A stretch of DNA of 43,067 bases from assembly GCA_964601515.1 (NCBI GenBank), contig CAZRNU010000012.1:1-43067 (forward strand), written 5' to 3'. The translations under genes were made by a program, and so were the position numbers. The DNA comes from PWND01 sp964601515. GTDB taxonomy: Bacteria; Bacteroidota; Bacteroidia; Bacteroidales; UBA7960. This document shows positions 11,477 through 19,629 of the stretch, in pieces. The notes beneath the pieces were generated by a model, which was not told the origin of the DNA, ran no database searches, and worked only from the letters and a program-made list of their open reading frames with translations. Numbering within the stretch: position 1 is the first letter of the stretch; each line of letters starts with the position of its first letter.

Positions 11477-13353
11477 ACCAGTTTTTGCATTATAGTGTTA
11501 TTATCTCCCGATATAATCACCATATATATGCCGGGCTGATAAATAATTGTTTCAAACTCTTCATTTTGGTCATTGCTCATTTTTTTTGACCAAACATTTC
11601 TGCCATCCATATCCAGTATATGTATTACTTTACTCTCATTAGCGGCAAGTTGATACGTGATTCTGAATGGGACAGAAGACTTTACCGGATTTGGAAAAAC
11701 ATTAAGCACATTATTTAAACTGTTTTCATCTGGCAAAACGTGATATGCCTTTTCAATAAAACAACCTTTACTGTCGCTTATCTTAAGATTGTATACACCA
11801 GGTTGCGAAACATTTATTCCATTTCCTTCACCAAGGAAATCATTATTAAACCACCAACTATATAAGTATTCTGGAGATATATTATCTGGTTCTAAAAGAA
11901 ACGCATTGTTCCCATTCTCCAGAGTAGTTGTTATGTTCACTATTTCATTATGTTTCCCATTTTTGTCTTCAGGCAATTTAATCTCACACAAATTCCCTTT
12001 TGAATCGGTAATTTCAATTTGTATTTCAGTTCCAGATTTCACTTCATGAAGTTCGATTACTTCTTCTTCAGAATAGATTGTGCGTACATTCGATCCAACC
12101 ATGTAAGTTACATAATAAGGTGCAGCCCCGCCAATAATCCTTATCTTTATATTATTGTATTTCAGGTTGGCACAACTTGTATCAATTGCAGGTATAGCAA
12201 AAAAATCAGGGGCATTTATAAAAGAAAAATAGTAAGAATCCTTGTAAGACAATGGAATATCATCAAAGCTAGTTTCACCACTGCCAGGGTCAAAGTTGCC
12301 ACGATACATAATACTGTAAAACAAGTCATTGCTGTCATTTTCAGACACAACCAGCCAAACACTATTATTGTTTTCAGTTAATCTATCAATACCAATTACA
12401 CCGCTGGAAAGCTTTATTTGACCAACAATACTTTTATCCCTATCCATTATCAGATTCATTTTCCATTTTCTTGGCATTACATCAAACAACGAAGATGGAT
12501 CATGAATAAAGCCAAAATCTTTACCATTGCTGGCCCAGAATAAATAAGTTTGATCATCTAAAACAGAATGATTCAAAATATTGAGTGCTTTTATTTGATC
12601 AACCCCAACAGATAGCCAACTTTCATTTGAATTATGTGATTGTTTTTGATCTAACCCCAGCATTTCATCACAAGCAATTGCAGTTGGGTTATGCCTATAT
12701 ATACCATTTGAATCAGATGACCACATAACCTCTCCCTCCGAATTATAATAATTACATCCATTTGACAATGAAATGCCATACTTTACAGCAAGGTATGATT
12801 GAATTTGCTGCCGGTTCAAGGCACTCACAGGTTCATTAAAATAAATCAGCTCCAGTAGTTTCTCGTTGTAATTTGCAGTAGATGGCTGAACAAGTTCTTT
12901 TTTGATCTTAAAAGAGGTTTTTTTCTTTGCTTTTTTAATATTCAGGCTCATGTCAATAATAGCACCATTTGCAGAATTATAACTTAGAAGTTCGTTTTCT
13001 GAAAACAGAGCTTTGTCAGAAAATATTCTAAATACTGACTTACCAGATTCTAATGTAACCAATTCGCTTTTGCTACTGCTATCCGTTGCTATAACAAGAA
13101 ACAAATTTGAAGGATATTCAATAATATTTTCGAATTGGTTGCCTTTTTGTAATGAATAGCCTTCATCATAAATTGGATGGTAGTTAAAAATCGAAGCTGG
13201 CTTCTGAATTAAACGATAACTTTGTTGTTCGTTTAAATGTGAATGTAAGTGAATTTTGAGACCCTCTGCTTTGCAGAAAAACTGTGCTTTTACCTGCTGC
13301 AGGAATAAAACAAATGGTAAGATTAAAAAGACAAACTTTTTCATGCTTTTCAA
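11467..13353 (-). CDS. T9SS type A sorting-domain protein with DUF8202-like region
   Basis: This 628-residue protein starts with MKSMKK and a hydrophobic segment ending VKAQ, a clear Sec signal peptide. A DUF8202-like segment typical of Bacteroidota surface proteins (FNEPVSALNRQQIQSYLAVK, then YGISL) sits at roughly residues 165-200. The middle is beta-rich and includes SprB/PKD-like stretches around residues 390-540. The last 80 residues have the type A C-terminal sorting signature: VFPNPV, then ILDMDGRNVW, then a final beta strand ending MQKLVVL. It is therefore predicted to cross the outer membrane by type IX secretion and be anchored or released there. Its position directly upstream of the giant RHS gene suggests the two surface proteins are expressed together. 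No catalytic motif is visible. Confidence 0.85.
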   Translation of the reverse strand: MKSMKKFVFLILPFVLFLQQVKAQFFCKAEGLKIHLHSHLNEQQSYRLIQKPASIFNYHPIYDEGYSLQKGNQFENIIEYPSNLFLVIATDSSSKSELVTLESGKSVFRIFSDKALFSENELLSYNSANGAIIDMSLNIKKAKKKTSFKIKKELVQPSTANYNEKLLELIYFNEPVSALNRQQIQSYLAVKYGISLSNGCNYYNSEGEVMWSSDSNGIYRHNPTAIACDEMLGLDQKQSHNSNESWLSVGVDQIKALNILNHSVLDDQTYLFWASNGKDFGFIHDPSSLFDVMPRKWKMNLIMDRDKSIVGQIKLSSGVIGIDRLTENNNSVWLVVSENDSNDLFYSIMYRGNFDPGSGETSFDDIPLSYKDSYYFSFINAPDFFAIPAIDTSCANLKYNNIKIRIIGGAAPYYVTYMVGSNVRTIYSEEEVIELHEVKSGTEIQIEITDSKGNLCEIKLPEDKNGKHNEIVNITTTLENGNNAFLLEPDNISPEYLYSWWFNNDFLGEGNGINVSQPGVYNLKISDSKGCFIEKAYHVLPDENSLNNVLNVFPNPVKSSVPFRITYQLAANESKVIHILDMDGRNVWSKKMSNDQNEEFETIIYQPGIYMVIISGDNNTIMQKLVVL

Positions 13354-13451
13354 GTTTGATTTAATATGGTTTTAAATATGCAGAACATTGGCATAATCAC
13401 CTTCTTAAAGCAGCTTTCCATTAAACATTTCAACCGCGTTAATTTTTTTAG

Positions 13452-13459
13452 CAAATCTA
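13452..13459 (-). promoter_or_regulatory. Weak Bacteroidota -7 element upstream of T9SS cargo gene
   Basis: The minus strand reads TAGATTTG, which fits the TAnnTTTG consensus. It lies about 100 bp before the start codon at 13353. No convincing TTTG -33 element is present at the usual spacing, so this is a tentative call. Confidence 0.3.
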
Positions 13460-13639
13460 TAAGCAATGTATTCATAATTTCACGTCTATATTATAATTTG
13501 AATAACTAAACTGAATATAATTATTCCTTTTTGGGAATAACCATTTCTAATTATTTGTATTTCAAGTAATTTAATTTCAGTCGAAGCTATATACCTAACA
13601 ACAGGTACATAAAATAAATCAGATATACAAAAATTAAGA

Positions 13640-13647
13640 TATATTTG
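13640..13647 (+). promoter_or_regulatory. Bacteroidota -7 element for the XRE gene
   Basis: TATATTTG matches TAnnTTTG exactly. It predicts a transcription start near 13654, which leaves a leader of about 18 nt before the ATG at 13672. It also argues against the in-frame upstream TTG start at 13645, which overlaps this element. No good -33 box is visible. Confidence 0.5.
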
Positions 13648-13671
13648 CAGCGTATCATTATTCTTGTTGAA

Positions 13672-14037
13672 ATGAAAATTGATGTGCGTAAACTAAGTAA
13701 ACTTATTCTGCAATTGCGAACAAGTAAAGGATATTCCCAATCATATATGGCGCAAAGGTTGGCAATTTCGCAGAAAGCGTATTCATATCTTGAGTCTGGC
13801 AGATCTAAAATGGATTTGATCAGATTCCTCAAAATCATTTATATTACTGAATCTGATCCCTTGGTTATTCTAAAAGAAATAACCGAACCAGGTTCAATTA
13901 GTCATGAGCATGAAAAGATATTACAAGATTTAAAAAACGATATTAATTATTTACATCAAAGAATTGATTTTCTACAGTCCCATAACGATTTATTAAAAAA
14001 AACAATAGAAAAGCTACTGCACACAAATCAAGAATAA
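13672..14037 (+). CDS. XRE-family helix-turn-helix regulator with C-terminal coiled coil
   Basis: This 121-residue protein has an N-terminal XRE fold (residues about 4-60) with recognisable helices: LILQLRTSKGYSQSYMAQRL, then AISQKAYSYLESGRSKMDL. From about residue 78 it is rich in charged residues with leucines at heptad spacing (ILQDLKNDINYLHQRIDFLQ), suggesting a dimerising coiled coil. It is the only convincing plus-strand gene in the window. It diverges from the T9SS cargo gene, with about 320 bp between the two starts, so it could regulate that promoter. Its targets cannot be read from the sequence. Confidence 0.85.
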   Translation: MKIDVRKLSKLILQLRTSKGYSQSYMAQRLAISQKAYSYLESGRSKMDLIRFLKIIYITESDPLVILKEITEPGSISHEHEKILQDLKNDINYLHQRIDFLQSHNDLLKKTIEKLLHTNQE

Positions 14038-14278
14038 CGGCGCAAGATTTAATAACATCGCATTCATTTTATGGGTTTATTCAAAGAGGAATAGCATGCA
14101 ATAGCCTGAAATGGCTATATTTAGCTCCCTTGAGCGTACTCACTAAACTTTCTAAGTTCTTTAAATTTTCAAAATAAATTACCTCTATAGCTAGAATAAC
14201 TAAACAAGCCTTTTCAAAGCATTTAAATCCCATTTTAATGCTTTTAAAAAGGACTTTAATGCCGCTTTATTAATTAGG

Positions 14279-14326
14279 AGGCCTGGTCTGCCCTGGAATA
14301 TTGGCCTACTTTCACCGGAATAATTA
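14279..14326 (+). mobile_element. IS21-like terminal repeat remnant
   Basis: Two degenerate tandem units, GGCCTGGTCTGCCCTGGAAT and GGCCTACTTTCACCGGAAT, match the repeated units near 27.57-27.74 kb in the same orientation and near 22.84-22.98 kb in inverse orientation. Multiple short terminal repeats of this kind are typical of IS21-family ends. No istA/istB reading frame is nearby. The surrounding gap, 14038-14446, holds no other gene that I can support. Confidence 0.5.
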
Positions 14327-14446
14327 AGGAAGAAACATTATAGTTCTATCATCCGTTTTTAGAAAAATATGTAGTATAGCCAATGGTCATCATTTCGTAA
14401 GCAGTTTGGCAGCGGCATACTCTTCAAAAAGGTGGCCATGTCTTTT

Positions 14447-15490
14447 CTAATATAATGAATCTATACTAAAATTCTTAATCGGTTTTGGATCTTCCTTCTT
14501 ACTAATAAAAGTTAATGGCGTTGTACTCTTTTGAATTTTTTTTATAAGTGTGAAAATTTGTTTTTGTGTTAGCGAATACATCAGACCTCTTGCACCATCA
14601 AAGAAGCAATTTAAAGCACCAAGTGCTTGTCCGTATTTTAAAGCCTTTATAATTGTCTCATCTTTACATGCATTAAACCCTTTGGACCCCATGTGTGCTA
14701 TTTTTGAAATAATTCCTGCTGAAACCCAGTCGCCTGATCCGGCTGAATCAACAACATAAGAAATCTGGTAGCTTGACAGAGTTGTCCACTTATCCGATTG
14801 AAGTTGATGACTAAACCGATAACGTAACCCTTCCTTTCCTAATGTTTCTATTTCAAGCGGCACCCGCTGGTGCGGGTACATGGTACTATAAGTTTTTATT
14901 CTTTCATCTGAGAACTTTATTATATCGGCCAGATTCAAACATTCCTCGAACTGTTTATATTCACTTATAGCAGAGGGTTCAAAAAATATTAAAGCACCTT
15001 TTTCCTTGTAATATTTTGCAAGTTCAATAGATGATCTGTTTACCCTATCAAAAAAGAATACATTTGGAATAGGAGAATTTTGTGTGATAGAATTGACCTT
15101 GCTGCCCAGAACCGGCTTATATGAAGGGAGCCATTCGCCATTGTCAGGGTTTTTAAATTGAAATGAATGTACAGAGTTTCCGCTTTTGTCCTTTTTTATT
15201 CTCTGAATGATAATTGGAGTACTACCATCAGGAGTTAGCGTCATAAGAGATGTGTTCACCTTCCAGAAGCGTAGATCTGACAATAAATGTTTTGATGCAT
15301 TATTGTTTTTTAATCTTGCTACAGGATAAACCTCCCACTGAAAAGAAGATAGAATTGTAAGAACATTCCCACAAGAACCACCAGCATATAATTTTAGCGG
15401 AATTTTTGGATTCCCATTTATTACAACATCTAATGCCACTAACCCGGCACCAATGCAGATTGGTTTTGTCTTCATTGCTTTATTCTTCAT
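14447..15490 (-). CDS. PfkB-family sugar/nucleoside kinase, divergent
   Basis: This 347-residue ribokinase/PfkB-fold protein is predicted to phosphorylate a sugar or nucleoside hydroxyl using ATP. The N-terminal strand ICIGAGLVALD and the substrate-binding GGSCGN (residues 37-42) match the first family signature. TLGKEG (about 217-222) corresponds to the nucleotide-binding region. The second signature is DSAGSGDW (248-255) in place of the usual DTxGAGD; the catalytic-base aspartate is D254. The start at 15490 overlaps the upstream gene by 11 bp. A second ATG at 15475, just past the upstream stop, is equally possible. It is the last gene of the five-gene operon, so it may phosphorylate or recycle the metabolite handled by the SIS, HAD and PRTase members. 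The substrate is unknown. Confidence 0.8.
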   Translation of the reverse strand: MKNKAMKTKPICIGAGLVALDVVINGNPKIPLKLYAGGSCGNVLTILSSFQWEVYPVARLKNNNASKHLLSDLRFWKVNTSLMTLTPDGSTPIIIQRIKKDKSGNSVHSFQFKNPDNGEWLPSYKPVLGSKVNSITQNSPIPNVFFFDRVNRSSIELAKYYKEKGALIFFEPSAISEYKQFEECLNLADIIKFSDERIKTYSTMYPHQRVPLEIETLGKEGLRYRFSHQLQSDKWTTLSSYQISYVVDSAGSGDWVSAGIISKIAHMGSKGFNACKDETIIKALKYGQALGALNCFFDGARGLMYSLTQKQIFTLIKKIQKSTTPLTFISKKEDPKPIKNFSIDSLY

Positions 15491-16598
15491 ATGGTTCACC
15501 AGTAATCCAAATCTCATACAAAACATCGTTTTCCGAGTATTTACTTCTACCCTCAGAATCTAAGGCATGGTCAATGGAATCAACATGAGCGATTCCAACA
15601 GTTTTTCCTTGCATTTTAGCCTCATATACAGATAAAAAGGCGCCAATTGTCAACAATTTACTCGAAAGTGTTGATATTACAATTTTACAACCGCCAAGTA
15701 TTCGAAAGGTATCGTGATAATGGTCTATTGTTCTACTCAGCAAACGATAAACCTGAAATGGGTTTTGCTCATCTGCATAGATAATATTATTTGGTTCAAA
15801 ATCGGGATCATTAAATAAATAATCTTGATAGTAATTGATCAAATTGTCGCCTCGTCTTAAATTACTTGAAGGAAAGGGTAACAATGGACAAACAGCTACT
15901 GGCTCCAATTCCTTATCAATAATTTTAAACTGTTCCAACTGCCCTTCGCCTAATATTGGTATCCATATTTTTGAATAATCCTTGGTTTTTATTGTATCAG
16001 ATATCCTAAACCCATGAGGATATGTCATTTGCTCTTCAACTCCTCTATCAGTAATACTTGAATCTAATTCAGGATTTTCAGCGACAATTATATGTAAGTT
16101 CTTTTTCTTTCCTATTTGCTTGTCAATAAGATATAGTACTTTATTTATTAAAGGAATAAATACACCCCTTGGCATTGCACTTATATCGACAATGACGTCC
16201 GAAAAGCCTTGAATATCAGTCTCATTAATTAGTTTTGATGCATTTATCGAAGCAATACTTCTGTCTTCATCAGATCGTGTAACAAGATTCAAAAAACGAG
16301 GTTTAGTGTCAGTAGTACCTTTAAGAAATATTTCAAGTTCTTCGATGTGCTTGATAACAAAAGCATTAGTAGAGTTTTCGCCTTCATGCTTTATATACTT
16401 TATTGCAACACATTCACGTTTCCCTTTGCCATGAATGGAAAATATTTCTTTTATACCATGGTTGGTACGTGGGTCAAATCCGATACCCATAATAAAAAGA
16501 ATATTTTTCTCTGTATTGTTAAGATATTCATTCCAGAAATGACTAAAACTAATGCCACTTCTAATGAAGTTGTTCTCCCATCTTAACCCTGTTCCCAT
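15480..16598 (-). CDS. Unknown two-lobed Rossmann/CARF-like protein
   Basis: I do not recognise this 372-residue protein as a named family. A first Rossmann-like strand, NILFIMGIGFDPR, lies at residues 32-44. A second characteristic strand-turn, VIVDISAMPRG, is at 135-145 and resembles the ligand-binding loop of CARF-type or NAD-binding folds. The C-terminal half has a second strand-turn, KIVISTLSSKLLTIGAFL (305-322), followed by the strand KTVGIAHVDS. No nuclease or protease motif is visible. It overlaps the ATPase gene by 16 bp and the kinase gene by 11 bp, so it is an obligate part of the operon. A sensor of a nucleotide-like ligand is my inference only. Confidence 0.7.
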   Translation of the reverse strand: MGTGLRWENNFIRSGISFSHFWNEYLNNTEKNILFIMGIGFDPRTNHGIKEIFSIHGKGKRECVAIKYIKHEGENSTNAFVIKHIEELEIFLKGTTDTKPRFLNLVTRSDEDRSIASINASKLINETDIQGFSDVIVDISAMPRGVFIPLINKVLYLIDKQIGKKKNLHIIVAENPELDSSITDRGVEEQMTYPHGFRISDTIKTKDYSKIWIPILGEGQLEQFKIIDKELEPVAVCPLLPFPSSNLRRGDNLINYYQDYLFNDPDFEPNNIIYADEQNPFQVYRLLSRTIDHYHDTFRILGGCKIVISTLSSKLLTIGAFLSVYEAKMQGKTVGIAHVDSIDHALDSEGRSKYSENDVLYEIWITGEPYEE

Positions 16599-18505
16599 AA
16601 ATTTCTATTTTTTGAAGGAGTGTAAATTTTTTCAGTCCAACTAGCAAGTTCAGCTAATTTTCTTTCTTTGAATTTCCCATTATCTAGTGGCAGATCATAT
16701 TTAGCACAATAAATCCTATTTAAATATAAGATCATATAAACCTTACCTTGACACTTATAATTTAAGGTATAATCAAGCAAATTATAAGATATACAAGTTA
16801 CTAAACATTTTGCCAATTCATACAAAGGATGTTTTGGATTTTTAAGCACTATTTCCTTTAAAAAATCTCGATCTCTCATGGTAATAGCAATACCATTTAA
16901 TCCCGGTGAATTCCAAGCATTAGGCACGTATGTTTGTGCTTTACAAAAAGCGCCTAGAGAATCAAGAAATGTACTTATCTTATTGAAATTTGGAATTTTT
17001 TCTTTGAGGTCACGCCACTTTGATTTACAGACTCTTAAAACAATTTCTTCTTGTCTTTCAGGAGAAATACTAAGATTATATTCTTTTTTTAGTTTCTTAT
17101 AGATTTTTTTTGAAAGAATATCCTCAAATAATTGACCAGCAATCGACAAGAATTGCTCAATATTTGAAGAAGATAATTTACTTATTGTCGTAAACCCATA
17201 ATAATATGGAATTGCTCTTTCCAAATGTATAAAAAGACGCGCAGCATTTTTAACATCAGAACCTTCTTGTTGCACCAATTCTTCTTCTTGAAGTTCGTCA
17301 AAAGCAAACGATTTTTGTTTTTTATTTTCATCTCTATTTAAAAGAATTTCTAATGTTCTCCATGAGACAAGGGCTTCGAACTCATTTTCATACACCTCAT
17401 CCTTTGAAATTAGCCATTGCTTATACCTGTCGGACCCGTAATTTGACTTAATCCTTCGCTCTACATTAATTTTCTCTTCAATAATTACTTTGACTGTTTC
17501 ATTTGTAAATGTTGAGGACAAAAAGCTGCTAAAATTTGTTATTTCATCTTCAAAGATAGTTGAAACACGTCTATCTGCGACTGATCTAGCGAATTTTTCA
17601 AAATTCTTATTAGACCAATATTTTTCCAAGTAGATTGTGTTCTTGTCGCGACCGGTTGTTGTTCCTTCAAGTATTTCATCCATTGTCAAAGCTTTCATAC
17701 GTTCAGCAACCCATGTCGTAACAGGAGGTCTTTTATTGACTATTCTGTTTAGTAAAATTGCACGCTGCTGCTTTGATAAATCATGGACATTATCCAACAT
17801 TACCAAAACATCTTCTGTAATGGCTTTATTTTCGATATGAATATTTTGTTTTTCTAACAATTCAAGTGAAAATAAATCAGTGTTACCGTCAAGAGCAGTA
17901 ACATCAAATTGGAAACTATCCATTTCACGGCAAATATGCTCTTCAAGTTGGCTTGCCCATTCATAATATTCTGCACCGGTTTTTAGTTTAGCTAACTTTT
18001 GTGGAATTATAATTCCAGTTGAATTTTGAATAATAATCTTATCCAAATCGGAAGGAAATTGCAAGTTTTTTGTAATACAAATAGACTGTAATACAGAAAG
18101 GATAATTCTGGAATTTAGTAATGAGAAGAACAGTCTTTCTCTTTGAACTTCATTTATATCAAGGTACTCTAATGCTGAGTATTCATTGTTAAATGAAATC
18201 AATGAAGATGCAATTAAAACCCTCTTGTCATTCACAACTTGAAGATCATTGAGGATTTTGAAGATGTCTTTACAGCTTTCATGTTTTTGACAATTCACTA
18301 TTTCCAACAAAACCCGCGGTGTAAAAAGCTTCAATAATGTTGTTTTCCCTCCACCTGGAGAACTTCGAAATATATTAACTGTATTAAGTAAAGGGTATTC
18401 TTTAAATAAGTAAAGAATCTCTGGACTAAATAATTTAATAAATCGACCATCAGACCCTACATATTCTGAGGCTCTTGTGAAAAAAGGATTAATATTGCTT
18501 CTCAT
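16583..18505 (-). CDS. AAA/ORC-CDC6-like P-loop ATPase
   Basis: This 640-residue protein has a Walker A motif RSSPGGGKTTLL (residues about 47-58, K54) and a Walker B-like VLVMLDN (233-239). A following strand, TTWVAERM, could carry sensor 1. The layout, with a long helical C-terminal region after the ATPase core, resembles ORC/CDC6- or STAND-like ATPases found in prokaryotic conflict operons. It overlaps the PRTase-like gene upstream by 4 bp (ATGA) and the unknown 372-residue gene downstream by 16 bp. It is likely the energy-dependent switch or scaffold of the module. The second acidic Walker B residue is replaced by asparagine, so hydrolysis may be slow. Confidence 0.75.
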   Translation of the reverse strand: MRSNINPFFTRASEYVGSDGRFIKLFSPEILYLFKEYPLLNTVNIFRSSPGGGKTTLLKLFTPRVLLEIVNCQKHESCKDIFKILNDLQVVNDKRVLIASSLISFNNEYSALEYLDINEVQRERLFFSLLNSRIILSVLQSICITKNLQFPSDLDKIIIQNSTGIIIPQKLAKLKTGAEYYEWASQLEEHICREMDSFQFDVTALDGNTDLFSLELLEKQNIHIENKAITEDVLVMLDNVHDLSKQQRAILLNRIVNKRPPVTTWVAERMKALTMDEILEGTTTGRDKNTIYLEKYWSNKNFEKFARSVADRRVSTIFEDEITNFSSFLSSTFTNETVKVIIEEKINVERRIKSNYGSDRYKQWLISKDEVYENEFEALVSWRTLEILLNRDENKKQKSFAFDELQEEELVQQEGSDVKNAARLFIHLERAIPYYYGFTTISKLSSSNIEQFLSIAGQLFEDILSKKIYKKLKKEYNLSISPERQEEIVLRVCKSKWRDLKEKIPNFNKISTFLDSLGAFCKAQTYVPNAWNSPGLNGIAITMRDRDFLKEIVLKNPKHPLYELAKCLVTCISYNLLDYTLNYKCQGKVYMILYLNRIYCAKYDLPLDNGKFKERKLAELASWTEKIYTPSKNRNLWEQG

Positions 18506-19629
18506 ATTTCTTTATGTCTAGGAATTCTTGGGAATAGCCCTTTAAATTTTTTGCTATTATCATAAGACCATAATATTGAGACCGAATTATTGGGTGTATT
18601 ATGTCCCAGTACAAGAGGTAAAGCACAATTACGATACCCTAAGTAAAGATTTTTCCCCGTATGCTCGTCTTCTATACTGTGGGCATCATAATATTCATCA
18701 TTCTCACACAATTCAATAAATCGGTCATCGATCCCATTAGTTAGTTTCAATGAATTTGGGATTATGTGGATTGGTTTGAGTTTTAATTTTTTGGGGTAAG
18801 GCCATCTAGGATTATCAATTGAATTTTTAATTTGGTTCAATGCTTGTTCAGTGCATAAATAAATAACAAGATAAACTTCAAGATTATCGAGATCGAAAAC
18901 AGAATTAAAAATCTCTTTCTGATTATAAAGATTTTTATAAAGTTGAGCAATCTTTCCGGCAAAATCGCCTTTATCATCTTTATATTTCAAATATGAAGTC
19001 CCACTTGCCGAAAAATCGTCCAATAAAAATAGCATTTTAAATCTTGCATCATCTGCCTGTGGTTCAAATCCATAAATCTCTGTCAAATCGGTAGTTAATT
19101 TTTTGGACATCTCTAATGCCCTATCTGCAGATAACTCATAAGTCAAATATACTTGCTCGTGCGAAATAATTCCAGGATTTGATCTCCTGAATATTTCGGT
19201 GCGTGCACCATCGCTTAATCCACAAAAAAGTGATTTTCGCTTTAAAGCCTTGTACTCTATTGTTGCTGTAATAAGAGCAATCTTCCAAGAAGCTATTGAC
19301 GTTTCACTTGCAATTTTGCCAACTAATATATCTTTTATTAAATCAGGGTAAGAAGATGAAACTAATAAATTCATCTCAGCATGTGAAATAAACACCAATT
19401 TATTTTCTATAAATTCAAGGGCGATTTTTCTGTCTTCAGGCTTAAACTGTTCTAGCCACAAAGCAAATTTTTCTATAAACCTCATTCCCGGATAATATTG
19501 ATGGTAATCGTTATATTTATATCGGGCCATGGTTTGAAAATACTTTCTATTCTTTATCATTATTTCAGTTTCTGAGTCGGAAATACTCAGAATTTTATTA
19601 AGTAATGCTTGCGCGATGTCGTTCTTCAT
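18502..19629 (-). CDS. Phosphoribosyltransferase-like protein (PRTase-CE-like)
   Basis: This 375-residue protein carries a PRPP-loop-like motif, LLDDFSASGTS (residues 202-212), preceded by a hydrophobic strand, as in type I phosphoribosyltransferases (usual form VDDxxxTGxT). A conserved SDGARTEIFRRSN segment (139-151) may bind phosphate or substrate. The N-terminal 130 residues are helical. Length and motif fit the PRTase-like proteins described as components of prokaryotic conflict systems better than housekeeping enzymes of 180-220 residues. It overlaps both neighbours by 4 bp. Likely chemistry is attachment or removal of a ribose-5-phosphate group; the base or target is unknown. Confidence 0.7.
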   Translation of the reverse strand: MKNDIAQALLNKILSISDSETEIMIKNRKYFQTMARYKYNDYHQYYPGMRFIEKFALWLEQFKPEDRKIALEFIENKLVFISHAEMNLLVSSSYPDLIKDILVGKIASETSIASWKIALITATIEYKALKRKSLFCGLSDGARTEIFRRSNPGIISHEQVYLTYELSADRALEMSKKLTTDLTEIYGFEPQADDARFKMLFLLDDFSASGTSYLKYKDDKGDFAGKIAQLYKNLYNQKEIFNSVFDLDNLEVYLVIYLCTEQALNQIKNSIDNPRWPYPKKLKLKPIHIIPNSLKLTNGIDDRFIELCENDEYYDAHSIEDEHTGKNLYLGYRNCALPLVLGHNTPNNSVSILWSYDNSKKFKGLFPRIPRHKEI

